Below, piece after piece: positions 43,226-54,998 of a DNA stretch of 64,000 nucleotides; position 1 is the stretch's first letter, and every line of letters starts with the position of its first letter. Under the pieces are notes generated by a model, which was given only the letters and a program-made list of their open reading frames with translations, did not search any database and had not been told where the DNA came from. Source of the stretch: Haemophilus seminalis (lineage in GTDB: Bacteria; Pseudomonadota; Gammaproteobacteria; Enterobacterales; Pasteurellaceae); NCBI RefSeq assembly GCF_006384255.1, contig NZ_VCED01000001.1, positions 362,152 through 426,151 on the forward strand, in the 5' to 3' direction. The position numbers and the translations under genes are program-made.

Positions 43226-43300
43226 TGGGGTATCGCCAAGCGGTAAGGCACCGGGTTTTGATCTCGGCATCCCTAGGTTCGAATCCTAGTACCCCAGCCA
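43226..43300 (+). tRNA. tRNA-Gln (TTG), copy 2
   Basis: Identical over all 75 nt to copy 1, 47 bp downstream; tandem duplication within the operon. Confidence 0.95.
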
Positions 43301-43620
43301 TACTTTTCAGTTCTTAATAATATTTAGCCTGTATTTTACATTCTATGTCAATTGCAAGCGTTATCCTGTTGTTTATAGAATAAATATGATTATTTTTTAA
43401 GGAAGGTAGAATGGGTTGATGCTTGAATTATAAGCAAAACGACCGCTTTTTTATATTGGGATATTTTGCTTGATGTTGTAACTTACATTTAGTTTTTAAT
43501 TATAAAAAACTCTTCAAAATAATCAATGTACTTAAGATACGATAAAAATTGAATAATCTGCACTTAAAAATCTGATTATCTATCAGTAATTAGAGTGCAG
43601 ATTATTTATATATTAAAAAA
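43301..43620. other. intergenic region after tRNA cluster with pgi terminator
   Basis: 320 bp, A/T-rich, no gene seen. A 13-bp stem AATAATCTGCACT / AGTGCAGATTATT at 43552-43606 lies just beyond the pgi stop and probably terminates pgi (leftward) and the tRNA transcript. Confidence 0.6.
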
Positions 43621-45294
<1,674 letters not shown>

Positions 45295-45376
45295 TCAAAA
45301 TTTTAACCGCACTTTCTGGGGTTTTTATTAAATAGGGAATGAATCCCTCTCTTCAGAAAATGCAGTGATTAACAGA

Positions 45377-46459
45377 TTAATCAACATATTCAGTTATAAC
45401 ACGCGGCGTTAATTTTGTAATTAGCTCATAGCTTAAAATTCCTGTGAATTTAGCTACGGTTTCAATAGGTAATTCCTTACCCCATAGAATGACTTCATCA
45501 CCTACTTGATCTTGGCTATCAGGTCCTAAATCAACGGTTAACATATCCATTGAAACCCTTCCTACGATTGGCACGATACGACCATTCAAATAAACAGGCG
45601 TGCCTTCAGGAACATCGCGAGGATACCCATCGCCATAGCCAATAGCCACAACGCCGATTTTTGTATCATGTGAACTTGTCCAAATGCCACCGTACCCAAC
45701 TGGTTCACCTTGTTTATGGTTGCGAACAGCAATCAATGATGAAGTTAAATTCATCACTGGTGTTAAACCAAACTCAGCACCGACGGTATCAGTTGGTGAA
45801 ATGCCATACATAATAATACCAGGGCGGATACATTCCAGATGAGATTCAGGCCAGAAAAGAATGCCGCCTGACGCTGCAATAGTACGTTCACCTTGTTTAT
45901 CTTTTGTAGCGGATAAAAAACGATTTATTTGAAGTCGGGTGTAATCTGATTCTAATTCATCAGCGCGGCTGAAATGGCTGACAAAGCCCAAGCGCGGTTG
46001 AATATATGGAAGTTTTTTAAGTTCATTATAGAAAAAATCGACTTCATCTAATGCAACACCTAAACGATGCATGCCTGTGTCTATTTTTAACCAAACTTTA
46101 ATTGGGCTTGGTAAATTCGCACGTTTTAGTGCTTCCAATTGTTCACGATTATGTATGATAGTTTCGATATTATTGACCGCTAAGACGGGCAAATCTTGTT
46201 CATTAAAAAAGCCTTCAAGCAATAAAATTGGTTTAGTAATACCATTTGAACGTAATGCCAAAGCCTCTTCTAAACGAGCCACGCCAAAGCAATCTACATT
46301 TTGTTCTAAAGTTGATGCGACAAACACAACGCCGTGACCATAGGCGTTTGCTTTAACCACAGCGATGATTTTACTATTTGGTGCTTTTTGTTTAATTATT
46401 TCTAAATTTTGTTTTAAGGCGTGCGAGCTAATTTTCGCTGTCGCCGGTTTTACATTCAT
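45377..46459 (-). CDS. alr: alanine racemase
   Basis: 360 residues. The PLP lysine lies in AVVKANAYGHG (~residue 34), and ECIRPGIIMYGISP and GYGDGYPR carry family residues with the catalytic Tyr region. Makes D-alanine for peptidoglycan. AAGGAATAACA precedes the start. Ten bp after dnaB: probable dnaB-alr operon. Confidence 0.95.
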   Translation of the reverse strand: MNVKPATAKISSHALKQNLEIIKQKAPNSKIIAVVKANAYGHGVVFVASTLEQNVDCFGVARLEEALALRSNGITKPILLLEGFFNEQDLPVLAVNNIETIIHNREQLEALKRANLPSPIKVWLKIDTGMHRLGVALDEVDFFYNELKKLPYIQPRLGFVSHFSRADELESDYTRLQINRFLSATKDKQGERTIAASGGILFWPESHLECIRPGIIMYGISPTDTVGAEFGLTPVMNLTSSLIAVRNHKQGEPVGYGGIWTSSHDTKIGVVAIGYGDGYPRDVPEGTPVYLNGRIVPIVGRVSMDMLTVDLGPDSQDQVGDEVILWGKELPIETVAKFTGILSYELITKLTPRVITEYVD

Positions 46460-46468
46460 TGTTATTCC

Positions 46469-47875
46469 TTAATAATCATCATGATATTCACGTTGTTCGG
46501 CGAGATTGTCGAAGCGTGAGAATTGTCCATTAAATTTTAACCGCACTCGACCAATCGGGCCGTTACGCTGTTTACCGATAATAATTTCTGCAATCCCTTT
46601 ATCTTCGGAATTATCGTTATAGACTTCATCTCGGTAAATAAACATAATCAAGTCTGCATCTTGTTCAATGGAGCCTGATTCACGTAAATCTGAGTTTACA
46701 GGGCGTTTGTCTGCACGTTGTTCTAAAGTACGATTTAACTGAGAAAGGGCGACCACAGGCACTTGTAATTCTTTAGCGAGCGCTTTGAGGGAACGAGAAA
46801 TTTCCGCTATTTCTAGTGTTCGGTTATCTGAAAATGCTGGTGCGCGCATTAATTGCAAATAATCCACCATAATCATACTTAATCCACCATTTTCACGATA
46901 AACTCGGCGTGCACGGGAACGAACATCAGTAGGCGTTAGGCCTGAAGAGTCATCGATATAAAGATTATTTTTTTGCTTGAACATCCCAACTACGCTGGCA
47001 ATTTTGTTCCACTCGATTTCATCTAAATTTTGGCCTGTTCGAATTTTAGTTTGATCAACACGAGCAAGCGATGCGATCATACGCATCATAATTTGTTCTG
47101 CTGGCATTTCTAAACTAAATACTAAAACGGGTTTTTCACTTGCCATTGCGGCATTTTCGCAAAGGTTCATGGCGAAAGTGGTTTTACCCATTGACGGACG
47201 TGCCGCAACGATAATTAAGTCAGAAGGCTGTAAACCTGCCGTTTTTTTATCAAGATCAGTGAAACCGGTCGTAATGCCCGTTACGCCAGAATGATTTTCA
47301 AGTTTGCTCAAAATATCGATTTTTTCAATAGTACTTTCCAGCACATTGATCACATTTTGTGGGCCTTCGCTAGAAGTTGTTCGTTTTTCTGCAATCGCAA
47401 ACACTTCACGCTCTGCCTCATCAAGAATTAACTTGATGTCTTGCCCTTTGGGAGAATAGCTATTTTCAGCAATACGATTTCCTACCGAAATAAGTTCTCG
47501 TAATATGGCTTTTTCTCTCACAATATCCGCATAAGCCAAGATATTAATCGCGTTTGGCGTATTATTGGAAAGCTCTGCTAGATAGGCAAATCCACCCACT
47601 TCATCGCTTACACCACGGCTTCTTAAGGCTTGATCTAGCGTAATTAAATCAATAGGCGATTGATTACGCATTAGATGTTCCATTTCTGTAAAAATCAGAC
47701 GATGCTGAAAAGTATAAAAATCGTCGGCAATCACACGTTCAGCAATGCCATCCCAATGTTGATTGCTCAGCATGATGCCACCCAATACGGCTTGTTCAGC
47801 CTCAAGTGAGTGTGGTGGAATACTTATTTGTGCCGTTTTTTTGTCAGAAGATTTGATTTGAGGTTGTGATGCCAT
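46469..47875 (-). CDS. dnaB: replicative DNA helicase DnaB
   Basis: 468 residues from MASQPQIKSSDKK; the longer reading from 47983 adds an atypical N-terminus and is rejected. N-terminal domain PPHSLEAEQAVLGGIML, Walker A AARPSMGKTT, Walker B MIMVDYLQLM, and SDLRESGSIEQDAD are all present. Hexameric fork helicase; target of the phage P-like loader in this window (family knowledge). Confidence 0.97.
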   Translation of the reverse strand: MASQPQIKSSDKKTAQISIPPHSLEAEQAVLGGIMLSNQHWDGIAERVIADDFYTFQHRLIFTEMEHLMRNQSPIDLITLDQALRSRGVSDEVGGFAYLAELSNNTPNAINILAYADIVREKAILRELISVGNRIAENSYSPKGQDIKLILDEAEREVFAIAEKRTTSSEGPQNVINVLESTIEKIDILSKLENHSGVTGITTGFTDLDKKTAGLQPSDLIIVAARPSMGKTTFAMNLCENAAMASEKPVLVFSLEMPAEQIMMRMIASLARVDQTKIRTGQNLDEIEWNKIASVVGMFKQKNNLYIDDSSGLTPTDVRSRARRVYRENGGLSMIMVDYLQLMRAPAFSDNRTLEIAEISRSLKALAKELQVPVVALSQLNRTLEQRADKRPVNSDLRESGSIEQDADLIMFIYRDEVYNDNSEDKGIAEIIIGKQRNGPIGRVRLKFNGQFSRFDNLAEQREYHDDY

Positions 47876-47967
47876 AGGACTTATTTCGATACTAGAATGT
47901 CGTCTATGATACCGCAAATATCTATTGGGTTTAAGTGAAAAGTGCGGTGAAAAAAGGAAATAAAAAA

Positions 47968-47985
47968 CGGTGGAAAAATCCACCG
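47968..47985 (-). terminator. terminator after pyk
   Basis: CGGTGGA / TCCACCG stem; on the minus strand followed by T6. A second USS (AAGTGCGGT) lies nearby at 47939. Confidence 0.75.
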
Positions 47986-48016
47986 CTCTTTCAGTTGAAC
48001 GTATTTAGATTGTTGA

Positions 48017-49453
48017 TTATTCAACAATTAATGTACGACATACGTTGGTTTGTGTCGCACCTTGACCACCGTGAGTAACAAGCACTAAATCACCAGTAGA
48101 TAAGTAACCTTTTTCTTTTAATGATTGGAGTGCTGCTTTTGCACTGGTTTCTGTGCGGCTATCTTCATTATGATAAACTGGAGTTACGCCACGGTATAGT
48201 GCACAAAGGTTTAAGGTTTCTTGATTGCGAGATAAAGCAAAGATAGGTAAGCCAGAGCTAATGCGTGACATTAATAATGGAGTACGGCCTGTGCTAGTTA
48301 AAGTGACAATCGCTGCAACACCTTTCATGTGGTTTGCTGCATACATTGCAGACATAGCAACAGATTCTTCAATGGTTTCAAATTCTTTATCCATACGGTG
48401 ACGAGAAACGTTAATGCTTGGCATTTTTTCTGCACCTAAACATACGCCGGCCATTGCTGCTACTGTTTCAGAAGGATATTGACCAGCAGCTGTTTCTGCA
48501 GAAAGCATAACTGCATCAGTACCATCTAATACTGCGTTTGCAACGTCCATTACTTCAGCACGAGTTGGCATTGGATTGCTAATCATTGATTCCATCATTT
48601 GAGTCGCTGTAATTACAGCACGATTTAATTGACGTGAACGACGGATTAATTTTTTCTGTACACCGACTAATTCAGGATCGCCGATTTCTACACCTAAGTC
48701 ACCACGTGCAACCATGATGACATCAGATGCTAAAATGATATCGTCCATTGCTTCATCAGTAGCCACTGTTTCTGCACGTTCAACTTTAGCAACGATTTTT
48801 GCATTTAAACCAGCTTGTTGGGCAAGTTCACGCGCATAATTTAGGTCAGCGCTTGAACGAGGGAAAGAAACAGCTAAGAAATCAACGCCAATACGTGCAG
48901 CGGTAATAATGTCTGCTTTATCTTTTTCTGTTAATGCATCAGCAGATAAACCTCCGCCTAGTTTGTTGATACCTTTATTATTTGATAATGGACCACCAAC
49001 AGTAACTTCAGTGAAAACTTTTGCACCATCAGTTGATAATACTTTTAATTGAACACGGCCGTCATCTAATAAAAGAATGTCGCCAGGAACAACATCTTGT
49101 GGAAGGGTTTTATAGTCTAGACCAACAGATTCTTGTGTGCCTTCACCTTTTGGTAACTCTGCATCAAGAATGAATTTGTCACCAATGTTTAAGAAAATTT
49201 TACCATCTTTAAAGGTAGAAACACGAATTTTAGGACCTTGTAAATCACCTAAGATTGCCACAGTTTTACCTAATTTTTTCGCAATAGAACGTACACGTTC
49301 AGCACGTTCAATATGGTCATCAGGTGTACCGTGAGAGAAGTTCATACGAACTACGTTAGCGCCCGCTGCGATAATTTTTTCAAGATTGTTATCACGGTCA
49401 GTTGATGGGCCCATAGTACATACAATCTTCGTTCTTCTTAGTCTTCTAGACAT
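48017..49453 (-). CDS. pyk: pyruvate kinase
   Basis: 478 residues. N-terminal [20 protein letters not shown], the active-site segment KVERAETV...[12 protein letters not shown] and ATQMMESMI are complete. Length and sequence fit the PykA (type II) enzyme. Final ATP-producing step of glycolysis. Single-gene leftward unit. Confidence 0.97.
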   Translation of the reverse strand: MSRRLRRTKIVCTMGPSTDRDNNLEKIIAAGANVVRMNFSHGTPDDHIERAERVRSIAKKLGKTVAILGDLQGPKIRVSTFKDGKIFLNIGDKFILDAELPKGEGTQESVGLDYKTLPQDVVPGDILLLDDGRVQLKVLSTDGAKVFTEVTVGGPLSNNKGINKLGGGLSADALTEKDKADIITAARIGVDFLAVSFPRSSADLNYARELAQQAGLNAKIVAKVERAETVATDEAMDDIILASDVIMVARGDLGVEIGDPELVGVQKKLIRRSRQLNRAVITATQMMESMISNPMPTRAEVMDVANAVLDGTDAVMLSAETAAGQYPSETVAAMAGVCLGAEKMPSINVSRHRMDKEFETIEESVAMSAMYAANHMKGVAAIVTLTSTGRTPLLMSRISSGLPIFALSRNQETLNLCALYRGVTPVYHNEDSRTETSAKAALQSLKEKGYLSTGDLVLVTHGGQGATQTNVCRTLIVE

Positions 49454-49635
49454 TATTTACTCCGTCAATAATTACAAAATTTTAAAGATACTATTTTTAC
49501 TTGGCTATATATTAGCCAGACGAAAAATCGGTGCGCATTATACGCTTAAAAATTTGGGAAATCAAAAACGGCCCGGTTATTTAAGGCAATACTGTTTACT
49601 TTTTTGTCAGTTATATCGGGTTTTAAGAAAAATAC

Positions 49636-49663
49636 TTGTTTTCAGATTAAAAATATCTATAAT
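49636..49663 (+). promoter_or_regulatory. tRNA-Val promoter
   Basis: TTGTTT (49636-49641), 16-bp spacer, TATAAT (49658-49663), about 20 bp before the tRNA. Confidence 0.6.
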
Positions 49664-49682
49664 TCCTAGCACTTTATGCAGT

Positions 49683-49759
49683 GCGACTATAGCTCAGTTG
49701 GTTAGAGCACCACCTTGACATGGTGGGGGTCACTGGTTCGAGTCCAGCTAGTCGCACCA
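49683..49759 (+). tRNA. tRNA-Val (GAC)
   Basis: 77 nt: acceptor GCGACTA/TAGTCGC, anticodon loop TTGACAT, encoded CCA. Confidence 0.95.
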
Positions 49760-49773
49760 TCTAACCCTTTCAT

Positions 49774-49803
49774 AACCCCGCGAAACTAATCGCGGGGTTT
49801 TGT
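49774..49803 (+). terminator. terminator after tRNA-Val
   Basis: AACCCCGCG / CGCGGGGTT stem, then TTGTTTT. Confidence 0.85.
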
Positions 49804-49896
49804 TTTATCTAGGTTTTATAAGTGTTATAAGAGAACAATAAATTGTTCCTATATAAAAACGGCTAAAAACATTTCTATTTTTAGCCGCACTTTTTT

Positions 49897-50301
49897 TTAA
49901 TTTTCTTCTTTATTTTCTTTAAATAAGCCTGATGCGCCCTCAGAATAATCTCTAGGTTGTTCATCTTGAGATTTATCTGTTGCAGTAATTAACTGTTGGG
50001 TGAATAAACCTTTGTGATCTTTTTCGCCCAGTAAATTATTGGAGGAGGTTGCGTAGTGGCGATAAAGTTTTTGATAATCGTTAATTAAGGTTTTGAATAA
50101 CTCAGCACTTTCTGCGAAATGTTTTTCGATTTGCGCTTTTTGTGTATCAAGTTGGGTTTTAACTGTTTTTAATTCAGCTTCTGTTTTAGCTTGATGTTTT
50201 ACGGAGCCTTTGGTTAAACGCACGGCAATGTAACCAATAAATAATCCAACAATAAAAGCGATACCAATCGCTACCCAAATTTCATTTGTCCAATTTTCCA
50301 T
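49897..50301 (-). CDS. zapG: ZapG/YhcB-like (DUF1043) inner-membrane protein
   Basis: 134 residues. A single membrane helix at residues 9-29 (VAIGIAFIVGLFIGYIAVRL), a coiled coil (~35-75) and the motif FKTLINDYQKLYRHYA shared with YhcB. In E. coli this protein links division and envelope growth. Acidic tail. USS lies just downstream. Confidence 0.8.
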   Translation of the reverse strand: MENWTNEIWVAIGIAFIVGLFIGYIAVRLTKGSVKHQAKTEAELKTVKTQLDTQKAQIEKHFAESAELFKTLINDYQKLYRHYATSSNNLLGEKDHKGLFTQQLITATDKSQDEQPRDYSEGASGLFKENKEEN

Positions 50302-50331
50302 AATATTCTCCTGTTTATTCGGCTTAAAAAA

Positions 50332-50682
50332 CTAACAGGTTGCAATAATAACAATTTCAACTTTCCAACGAGGATCCGCTAATTTAGCTTCGACTGTCGC
50401 TCGACTTGGTGGGCTAACACGATCGACCCATTCATCCCAAGCTTGATTGAATTGTGCATAATCTTGCATATCTGCCAAGAAAATTTGCGCAGTTAAAATA
50501 TTGCTTTTATTGGAGCCAATTTCTGCTAACAATTTATCAATTAAACCTAATACTTCTTTGGTTTGTTCGTAGGTATTTTGCTCGATGGTTAATTCTGGAA
50601 CTTGCCCTGCAAAATAGGCGAGGTTGTTATGAATTGAAACTTCACTTAAACGTGTGCTGGGTAAAATGCGTTGAATTGTCAT
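50332..50682 (-). CDS. RidA/YjgF-family protein
   Basis: 116 residues. AYFAGQVPE, NILTAQIFLADMQDYAQFNQAWDEWV and PPSRATVEAKLADPRWKVEIVIIA match RidA family; the Arg in SRATVEA fits the imine-binding site. Subgroup (RutC-like or other) uncertain. Possibly co-transcribed with zapG. Confidence 0.85.
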   Translation of the reverse strand: MTIQRILPSTRLSEVSIHNNLAYFAGQVPELTIEQNTYEQTKEVLGLIDKLLAEIGSNKSNILTAQIFLADMQDYAQFNQAWDEWVDRVSPPSRATVEAKLADPRWKVEIVIIATC

Positions 50683-50793
50683 AGGGTTCTCCTTTGGGGT
50701 ATTTTTTTCTATTCTAAATAGCGTTTACCACTTTGTAAAATCCTCTTTACTAGGCTAGAATACCCGATAATTATTCTCAATTATTTAATCATT

Positions 50794-51510
50794 ATGAAAC
50801 TGCTTATCTCTAATCAGCATGGCGCTATTGTTATGGCATTGGTGCCTTTTATTTACGGCATGTTACTTGCTAATCCTGTATGGGCGCATGTATTTTTACT
50901 ATTAGGATGGTTTTCGCTTTATTTGATGACGTATCCTTTTTTGAATTTGTTTAAAGGTAAAAATCTTGAGTTATACAAAAAATGGTCTGTGATTTATTTT
51001 GCTGCCGCTGTGATTTTTGCGATTCCCGCGTTAATTTATAATTGGCAAGTACTGTATTTTATGTTTGCCATGTTGCCGTTTGTCGCGGTAAACATTTATT
51101 TCACCAAGAAAAAAGATGAGCGTAACTTATGGAATGACTTGGCGGGGATCTTAATTTTTGCTCTAGCTGGAATGGGATCTTATTATTTTTCTGACCGCAC
51201 TTTTGATGAAAAAATACTTTGGGTGGCGATTTACCCAACATTATTTTTTATTGGAACAACACTTTATGTGAAATCTATGATGCGTGAGCGAAAAAATCCA
51301 CGTTATTTTTGGGCGTCAGTGATTTTTCACTTATTATGTGTGCTGATTTTTGTGGTTTCGCAACAATTTATTTTAGCATTAGCTTTTGTTCCCGGATTGG
51401 TGAGAGCGGTTTATCTGCCCACTAAAAAGCTCTCTGTTATGCAAGTTGGACTAACCGAATTTGCGATCACTGCTGTGTTTTTTATTTTACTTTTAATAGC
51501 AACTTTATAA
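50794..51510 (+). CDS. YwiC-like multi-pass membrane protein
   Basis: 238 residues with about eight hydrophobic segments. SNQHGAIVMALVPFIYG at the N-terminus is typical of YwiC-like proteins. Function unknown. Its stop abuts the next gene, suggesting a pair. Confidence 0.75.
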   Translation: MKLLISNQHGAIVMALVPFIYGMLLANPVWAHVFLLLGWFSLYLMTYPFLNLFKGKNLELYKKWSVIYFAAAVIFAIPALIYNWQVLYFMFAMLPFVAVNIYFTKKKDERNLWNDLAGILIFALAGMGSYYFSDRTFDEKILWVAIYPTLFFIGTTLYVKSMMRERKNPRYFWASVIFHLLCVLIFVVSQQFILALAFVPGLVRAVYLPTKKLSVMQVGLTEFAITAVFFILLLIATL

Positions 51511-52053
51511 ATGAAACTGAAGTTATTTTTTCATACAGTATTATTTTCTTTTAGTTTGCCTATTTGGGCAATGAAAACGGTTGATGTTACAGCAAGTTCG
51601 AAAATGAATGATCAAGCAAGAATGAATTTGGCACAAGACTTTGCCAATAAACAGCAATGGATCTCTGTTTTCGATATCATGTATCCGATGGCGTTAGAAG
51701 GAAACATAACCGCTCAAAGCAATCTAGGAATGTTATATAATCTTGGGCGTGGCACGGTGAGAGACTACGAAAAGGCTTATTGGTGGTTTAGCGAAGCGGC
51801 AGAGAAGGGCAGCGTGAAAGGGCTAAATAACCTTGGCGTTATGTATCTACGTGGCGATTACGTCAAACAAAATACAGAACAAGCCATTAAGCTTTTTGAA
51901 CGTACAGCTCGCGCTAAAGACACGGATGCGATGATGATGTTAAGTAATATTTATCGCTCACAAAACCAACCTGAAAAATCATTGGAATGGCTGAAGAAAG
52001 CCGCTGAATTAGGCAATAAGGAAGCGAAACAGCGTTTATCTAGTCAGCCATAA
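51511..52053 (+). CDS. Sel1-repeat (TPR-like) protein, exported
   Basis: 180 residues. N-terminal signal-like segment ([18 protein letters not shown], cleavage near 20). Three Sel1 repeats follow: [14 protein letters not shown]...[26 protein letters not shown]...[12 protein letters not shown]. Probable periplasmic scaffold; exact role unknown. Confidence 0.8.
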   Translation: MKLKLFFHTVLFSFSLPIWAMKTVDVTASSKMNDQARMNLAQDFANKQQWISVFDIMYPMALEGNITAQSNLGMLYNLGRGTVRDYEKAYWWFSEAAEKGSVKGLNNLGVMYLRGDYVKQNTEQAIKLFERTARAKDTDAMMMLSNIYRSQNQPEKSLEWLKKAAELGNKEAKQRLSSQP

Positions 52054-52066
52054 TCTAAAAGTGCGG

Positions 52067-52474
52067 TTATTTTAATCGCACAAATTTCACGCCACTGTGT
52101 TGCAATAGCAATTTCATTGGATCTTCATCATTCGAGACTGTTTTTTCACGTAATTCAATTAATTTCATCCGCAAATGGGCGAGTTCATGAATTCTTGTTG
52201 CCACCTCTTTAATATGTTTGTCTAACACACGATTTATTTCTTCTGCTTGTTGTTTTGAAGCATTTTCTAAATTCAGTAGGGTTTTTATTTCACTTAATGA
52301 AATATCTAGATTTCGGCAGTTACAAATAAATGATAAACGTTGTAAGTGTTCTTCATTATATTGCCGAAAATTGCCTGAAGTGCGTTTTGGGGGCGGGATT
52401 AAACCTTGTTGTTCATAATAACGAATGGTTTCTACGGTACAGCCTAGGGCTTTAGCAAGTGCTCCAATTTTCAT
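52067..52474 (-). CDS. nimR: MerR-family nickel-responsive regulator NimR
   Basis: 135 residues. MerR helix-turn-helix MKIGALAKALGCTVETIRYYEQQGLIPPP..., dimerisation helix, and a short metal-binding C-terminus containing His (LLLQHSG). Divergent from nikKLMQO across a promoter with a 19-bp spacer. In H. influenzae the gene here is the known nickel-dependent regulator NimR of this transporter; annotation as a Cd/Zn-type MerR is the alternative. Confidence 0.85.
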   Translation of the reverse strand: MKIGALAKALGCTVETIRYYEQQGLIPPPKRTSGNFRQYNEEHLQRLSFICNCRNLDISLSEIKTLLNLENASKQQAEEINRVLDKHIKEVATRIHELAHLRMKLIELREKTVSNDEDPMKLLLQHSGVKFVRLK

Positions 52475-52490
52475 TAATCACCTAAAAAAA

Positions 52491-52525
52491 TAACTTGACT
52501 CTAAAGTTACTTCATATTTTATCAT
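52491..52525 (+). promoter_or_regulatory. MerR-type nik promoter with operator
   Basis: TTGACT (52495-52500), a 19-bp spacer and TATCAT (52520-52525). The inverted repeat TAACTT-N7-AAGTTA (52491-52509) overlaps the -35 and enters the spacer. A 19-bp spacer is the hallmark of MerR-activated promoters, which are untwisted by the activator. Confidence 0.8.
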
Positions 52526-52563
52526 GCGTTCAGATTTTCTTAAATAAACAAGGAGCATCCAAA

Positions 52564-53247
52564 ATGGAATTAAAAAAAATCGCAGTGGGATTAACCGCAC
52601 TTTTAGGTATGTCTGTTGCTAACGCTCACAATGTTTGGCTTGAACCTGCTTCAGCTAAAGGTGAATACGTGGTGAAATTTGGACATGAACAAACTGAAAC
52701 CTATCCAGAATCTAAACTTAAATCTATCCAAGCCTTAAATTCTCAAGGAAAATTAACCTCAGTTGACTATCAATTCAGAAATGGCGAAGCCTATCTTATG
52801 CCTAAATCAGATTTAGTATTCGTTCATTTCGATAATGGTGTATGGTCAAAATTACCAAGCGGTAAATACGTTGAAAAAACAAAACGTGAAGAACCAACAG
52901 CAGAATTTAGTACCAATCCTGTTAAATTTGGTAAAGCGATTTTGAAATGGGATGCTGAATCTTTCAAATCTCATCAACAAGCTTACGAATTGATTCCTCA
53001 AGAAAAAGCACAAGCGAACAAACCACTTTCTATCCTTGTGTTACATAATGGTAAACCAGTTCAAGGCATTAAAGTGGGTGTGAGTGAAGATGCGCCGTTC
53101 AATTTAACTAATGAAAAAGGTATTGCTCAATTTACGCCAACTAAAGGCTTCAATAAAGTATGGGCAGAGTTTGAGGAAAACGTAACAAATAATGCGGATT
53201 ACGATCGTCGCTCTGTAGAATATATGTTAACTTTTGATGCGCAATAA
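52564..53247 (+). CDS. nikK: periplasmic nickel uptake component NikK
   Basis: 227 residues from MELKKIAVG; AAGGAG lies upstream, so the longer frame from 52495 is rejected. Signal peptide to ~21 (SVANA|HNVWLEP); the mature protein begins with His as in metal-binding DUF4198 proteins. Delivers Ni2+ to the ECF-type transporter. First gene of the operon. Confidence 0.85.
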   Translation: MELKKIAVGLTALLGMSVANAHNVWLEPASAKGEYVVKFGHEQTETYPESKLKSIQALNSQGKLTSVDYQFRNGEAYLMPKSDLVFVHFDNGVWSKLPSGKYVEKTKREEPTAEFSTNPVKFGKAILKWDAESFKSHQQAYELIPQEKAQANKPLSILVLHNGKPVQGIKVGVSEDAPFNLTNEKGIAQFTPTKGFNKVWAEFEENVTNNADYDRRSVEYMLTFDAQ

Positions 53248-53259
53248 TATGGATTTGGG

Positions 53260-53745
53260 ATGAAGAAAATTGTTTTTTTAACCGCACTTTTTGCGGCTTG
53301 CTATCTCCCGAATGCTTATGCCCATGCGCTTTATGTGTTTGCCCAATATGATGGGCAAACACTCTCTGGCAAATCCTATTATTCTGATATGACCCCAGCA
53401 GCTGAAACTTATTTAGAAGTTTTCCGCTCAGGCGTTTCTGATCCCGTTTTAACTGGAAAAACTGACCGTCAAGGCGCATTTAAGCTTTCCATTGCTGATG
53501 TGCCACATACAACTTTAAAAGTTGTAGTAGAAGGCGATGAAGGACACCGTGCGTCAGTTGTTGCCGCTCACACATCTGCCGAAAATCAAAGCGGTGCAGA
53601 TTTAATGCTGCTTCGTGAAGATATTGCGCATTTAAAAGATAAAATTTATTTGCATGATATTTTAGGCGGAATTGGTTATATCGTTGGTATTGCTGGACTT
53701 ATTGCTTTACGTAATGCGCGTAAAATTAAACAAGGACGTATTTAA
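53260..53745 (+). CDS. nikL: nickel transport accessory protein NikL
   Basis: 161 residues. Signal peptide (FLTALFAACYLPNAYA|HALYVFA), a beta domain, and one C-terminal membrane helix (ILGGIGYIVGIAGLIAL). Mature N-terminus again His. Overlaps nikM by 1 bp. Confidence 0.85.
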   Translation: MKKIVFLTALFAACYLPNAYAHALYVFAQYDGQTLSGKSYYSDMTPAAETYLEVFRSGVSDPVLTGKTDRQGAFKLSIADVPHTTLKVVVEGDEGHRASVVAAHTSAENQSGADLMLLREDIAHLKDKIYLHDILGGIGYIVGIAGLIALRNARKIKQGRI

Positions 53746-54365
53746 TGCATTTATCTGAAGGCGTGTTACATACGCCTATTTTATTAGCTGGTGCGGTGCT
53801 TGCTGTTGCTGGCATTGCCGTGGGGTTGCGTCGTTTAGAATCAGAACGTTTACCGCTCACCGCACTTTTTGCGGCAGCATTTTTTGTGGCTGGAACCATT
53901 CATGTGCCCGTAGGGATTGGTAGCGTTCATTTAATTTTAAATGGCATGGCTGGTTTATTTCTAGGGTGGGCTGTATTTCCTGCGTTTCTCATCGCACTTT
54001 TATTGCAAGTCATCTTCTTTTCTTTCGGCGGATTTGCAGTGTTAGGCGTCAATCTTTGTGTGATGGCAACGCCAGCGGTGATCGCTCATTATCTTTTCCG
54101 TTCTCGTTTACAACCGCACATGGCTTTAAAAGATCGCTTATTAGTCGGTATTGGAGCTGGCGTAATTGGCGTTGGCGGAGCAGGCGCGCTTGCTTCTTTT
54201 GTGCTGATGTTAGATGGTGGTAAAAGTTATCTGAATCTTGTTTGGCTCTTGCTAGTCTCTCATATTCCGGTATTTATTTTGGATAGTATTATCAGCGTAG
54301 GGGTGATTACCTTACTTGGTAAAATGTATCCTGAAGTCATGAATCGTACCGAGAATGTCACTTAA
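53745..54365 (+). CDS. nikM: nickel ECF transporter S-component NikM (CbiM family)
   Basis: 206 residues, about six membrane helices. The N-terminus MHLSEGVLHTP carries the Met-His motif whose amino group and His bind Ni2+/Co2+ in CbiM/NikM. VHLILNGMAGLFLGW is a further family motif. Confidence 0.9.
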   Translation: MHLSEGVLHTPILLAGAVLAVAGIAVGLRRLESERLPLTALFAAAFFVAGTIHVPVGIGSVHLILNGMAGLFLGWAVFPAFLIALLLQVIFFSFGGFAVLGVNLCVMATPAVIAHYLFRSRLQPHMALKDRLLVGIGAGVIGVGGAGALASFVLMLDGGKSYLNLVWLLLVSHIPVFILDSIISVGVITLLGKMYPEVMNRTENVT

Positions 54366-54997
54366 TGAAAATTCATCGCTTATTTCAACCGCACTTTAGG
54401 TTGATTTATCTGTTTATCTGGGGGCTAATCATTAGTGGATTGAGTGATCTCACTTGGCTTATCCCCCTTAATGCTCTTGCAGTTTCTCTATTTTTTATTT
54501 CACTGCAGTTCAGTCAAAAATCTTTTTTGCCCTATCTTAAACGTTGGTTTGCTTTAATCATTTTTATTGTTTTAATGTGGGCGACATTAAGTTGGAAAAT
54601 TGGCGAAAATGGCATTGAACTCAATTTTCAAGGTATAGAATTAGCAGAAAAATTGAGTTTACGTACTCATTTATTGTTGATTTCGCTTTGGCTTTTTTTG
54701 TGGAATATTAATGATGCGGTGCTTGTTCAAGCCATTGGTAAATTGCCTTTGCCAGAAAAATTAATTCAACTTTTTGTGCTGACCGTACGTTACATTGCAC
54801 TGCTTGGCGAATTGCGTCAAAAAATGGATATTGCTATGCGAGCTCGTGGATTTCGTCCTGGGCTTAATCGCCGAACCCTTTATGTAACGGCTCAAAGTGT
54901 CGCTTTATTATTGATTCATGCCCTGTTGAAAGCTGAAACGGCGCAAATGGCTTTAAAATGTCGTGGTTTTCAGTTCGGCAAAAAGAGAGAAAAATAA
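54365..54997 (+). CDS. nikQ: nickel ECF transporter T-component NikQ (CbiQ family)
   Basis: 210 residues, membrane protein. The coupling motifs AMRARGFRPG and ALKCRGFQ (A-RG) are those by which CbiQ-type proteins contact the ATPase. Start overlaps the nikM stop by 1 bp. Confidence 0.9.
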   Translation: MKIHRLFQPHFRLIYLFIWGLIISGLSDLTWLIPLNALAVSLFFISLQFSQKSFLPYLKRWFALIIFIVLMWATLSWKIGENGIELNFQGIELAEKLSLRTHLLLISLWLFLWNINDAVLVQAIGKLPLPEKLIQLFVLTVRYIALLGELRQKMDIAMRARGFRPGLNRRTLYVTAQSVALLLIHALLKAETAQMALKCRGFQFGKKREK

Positions 54998-54998
54998 C

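Noticed and set aside
43104..43300. Second tRNA-Gln copy as a phage attachment remnant
   Set aside because: Both copies are complete and 47 bp apart in one operon with no integrase or phage gene nearby; simple tandem duplication suffices.
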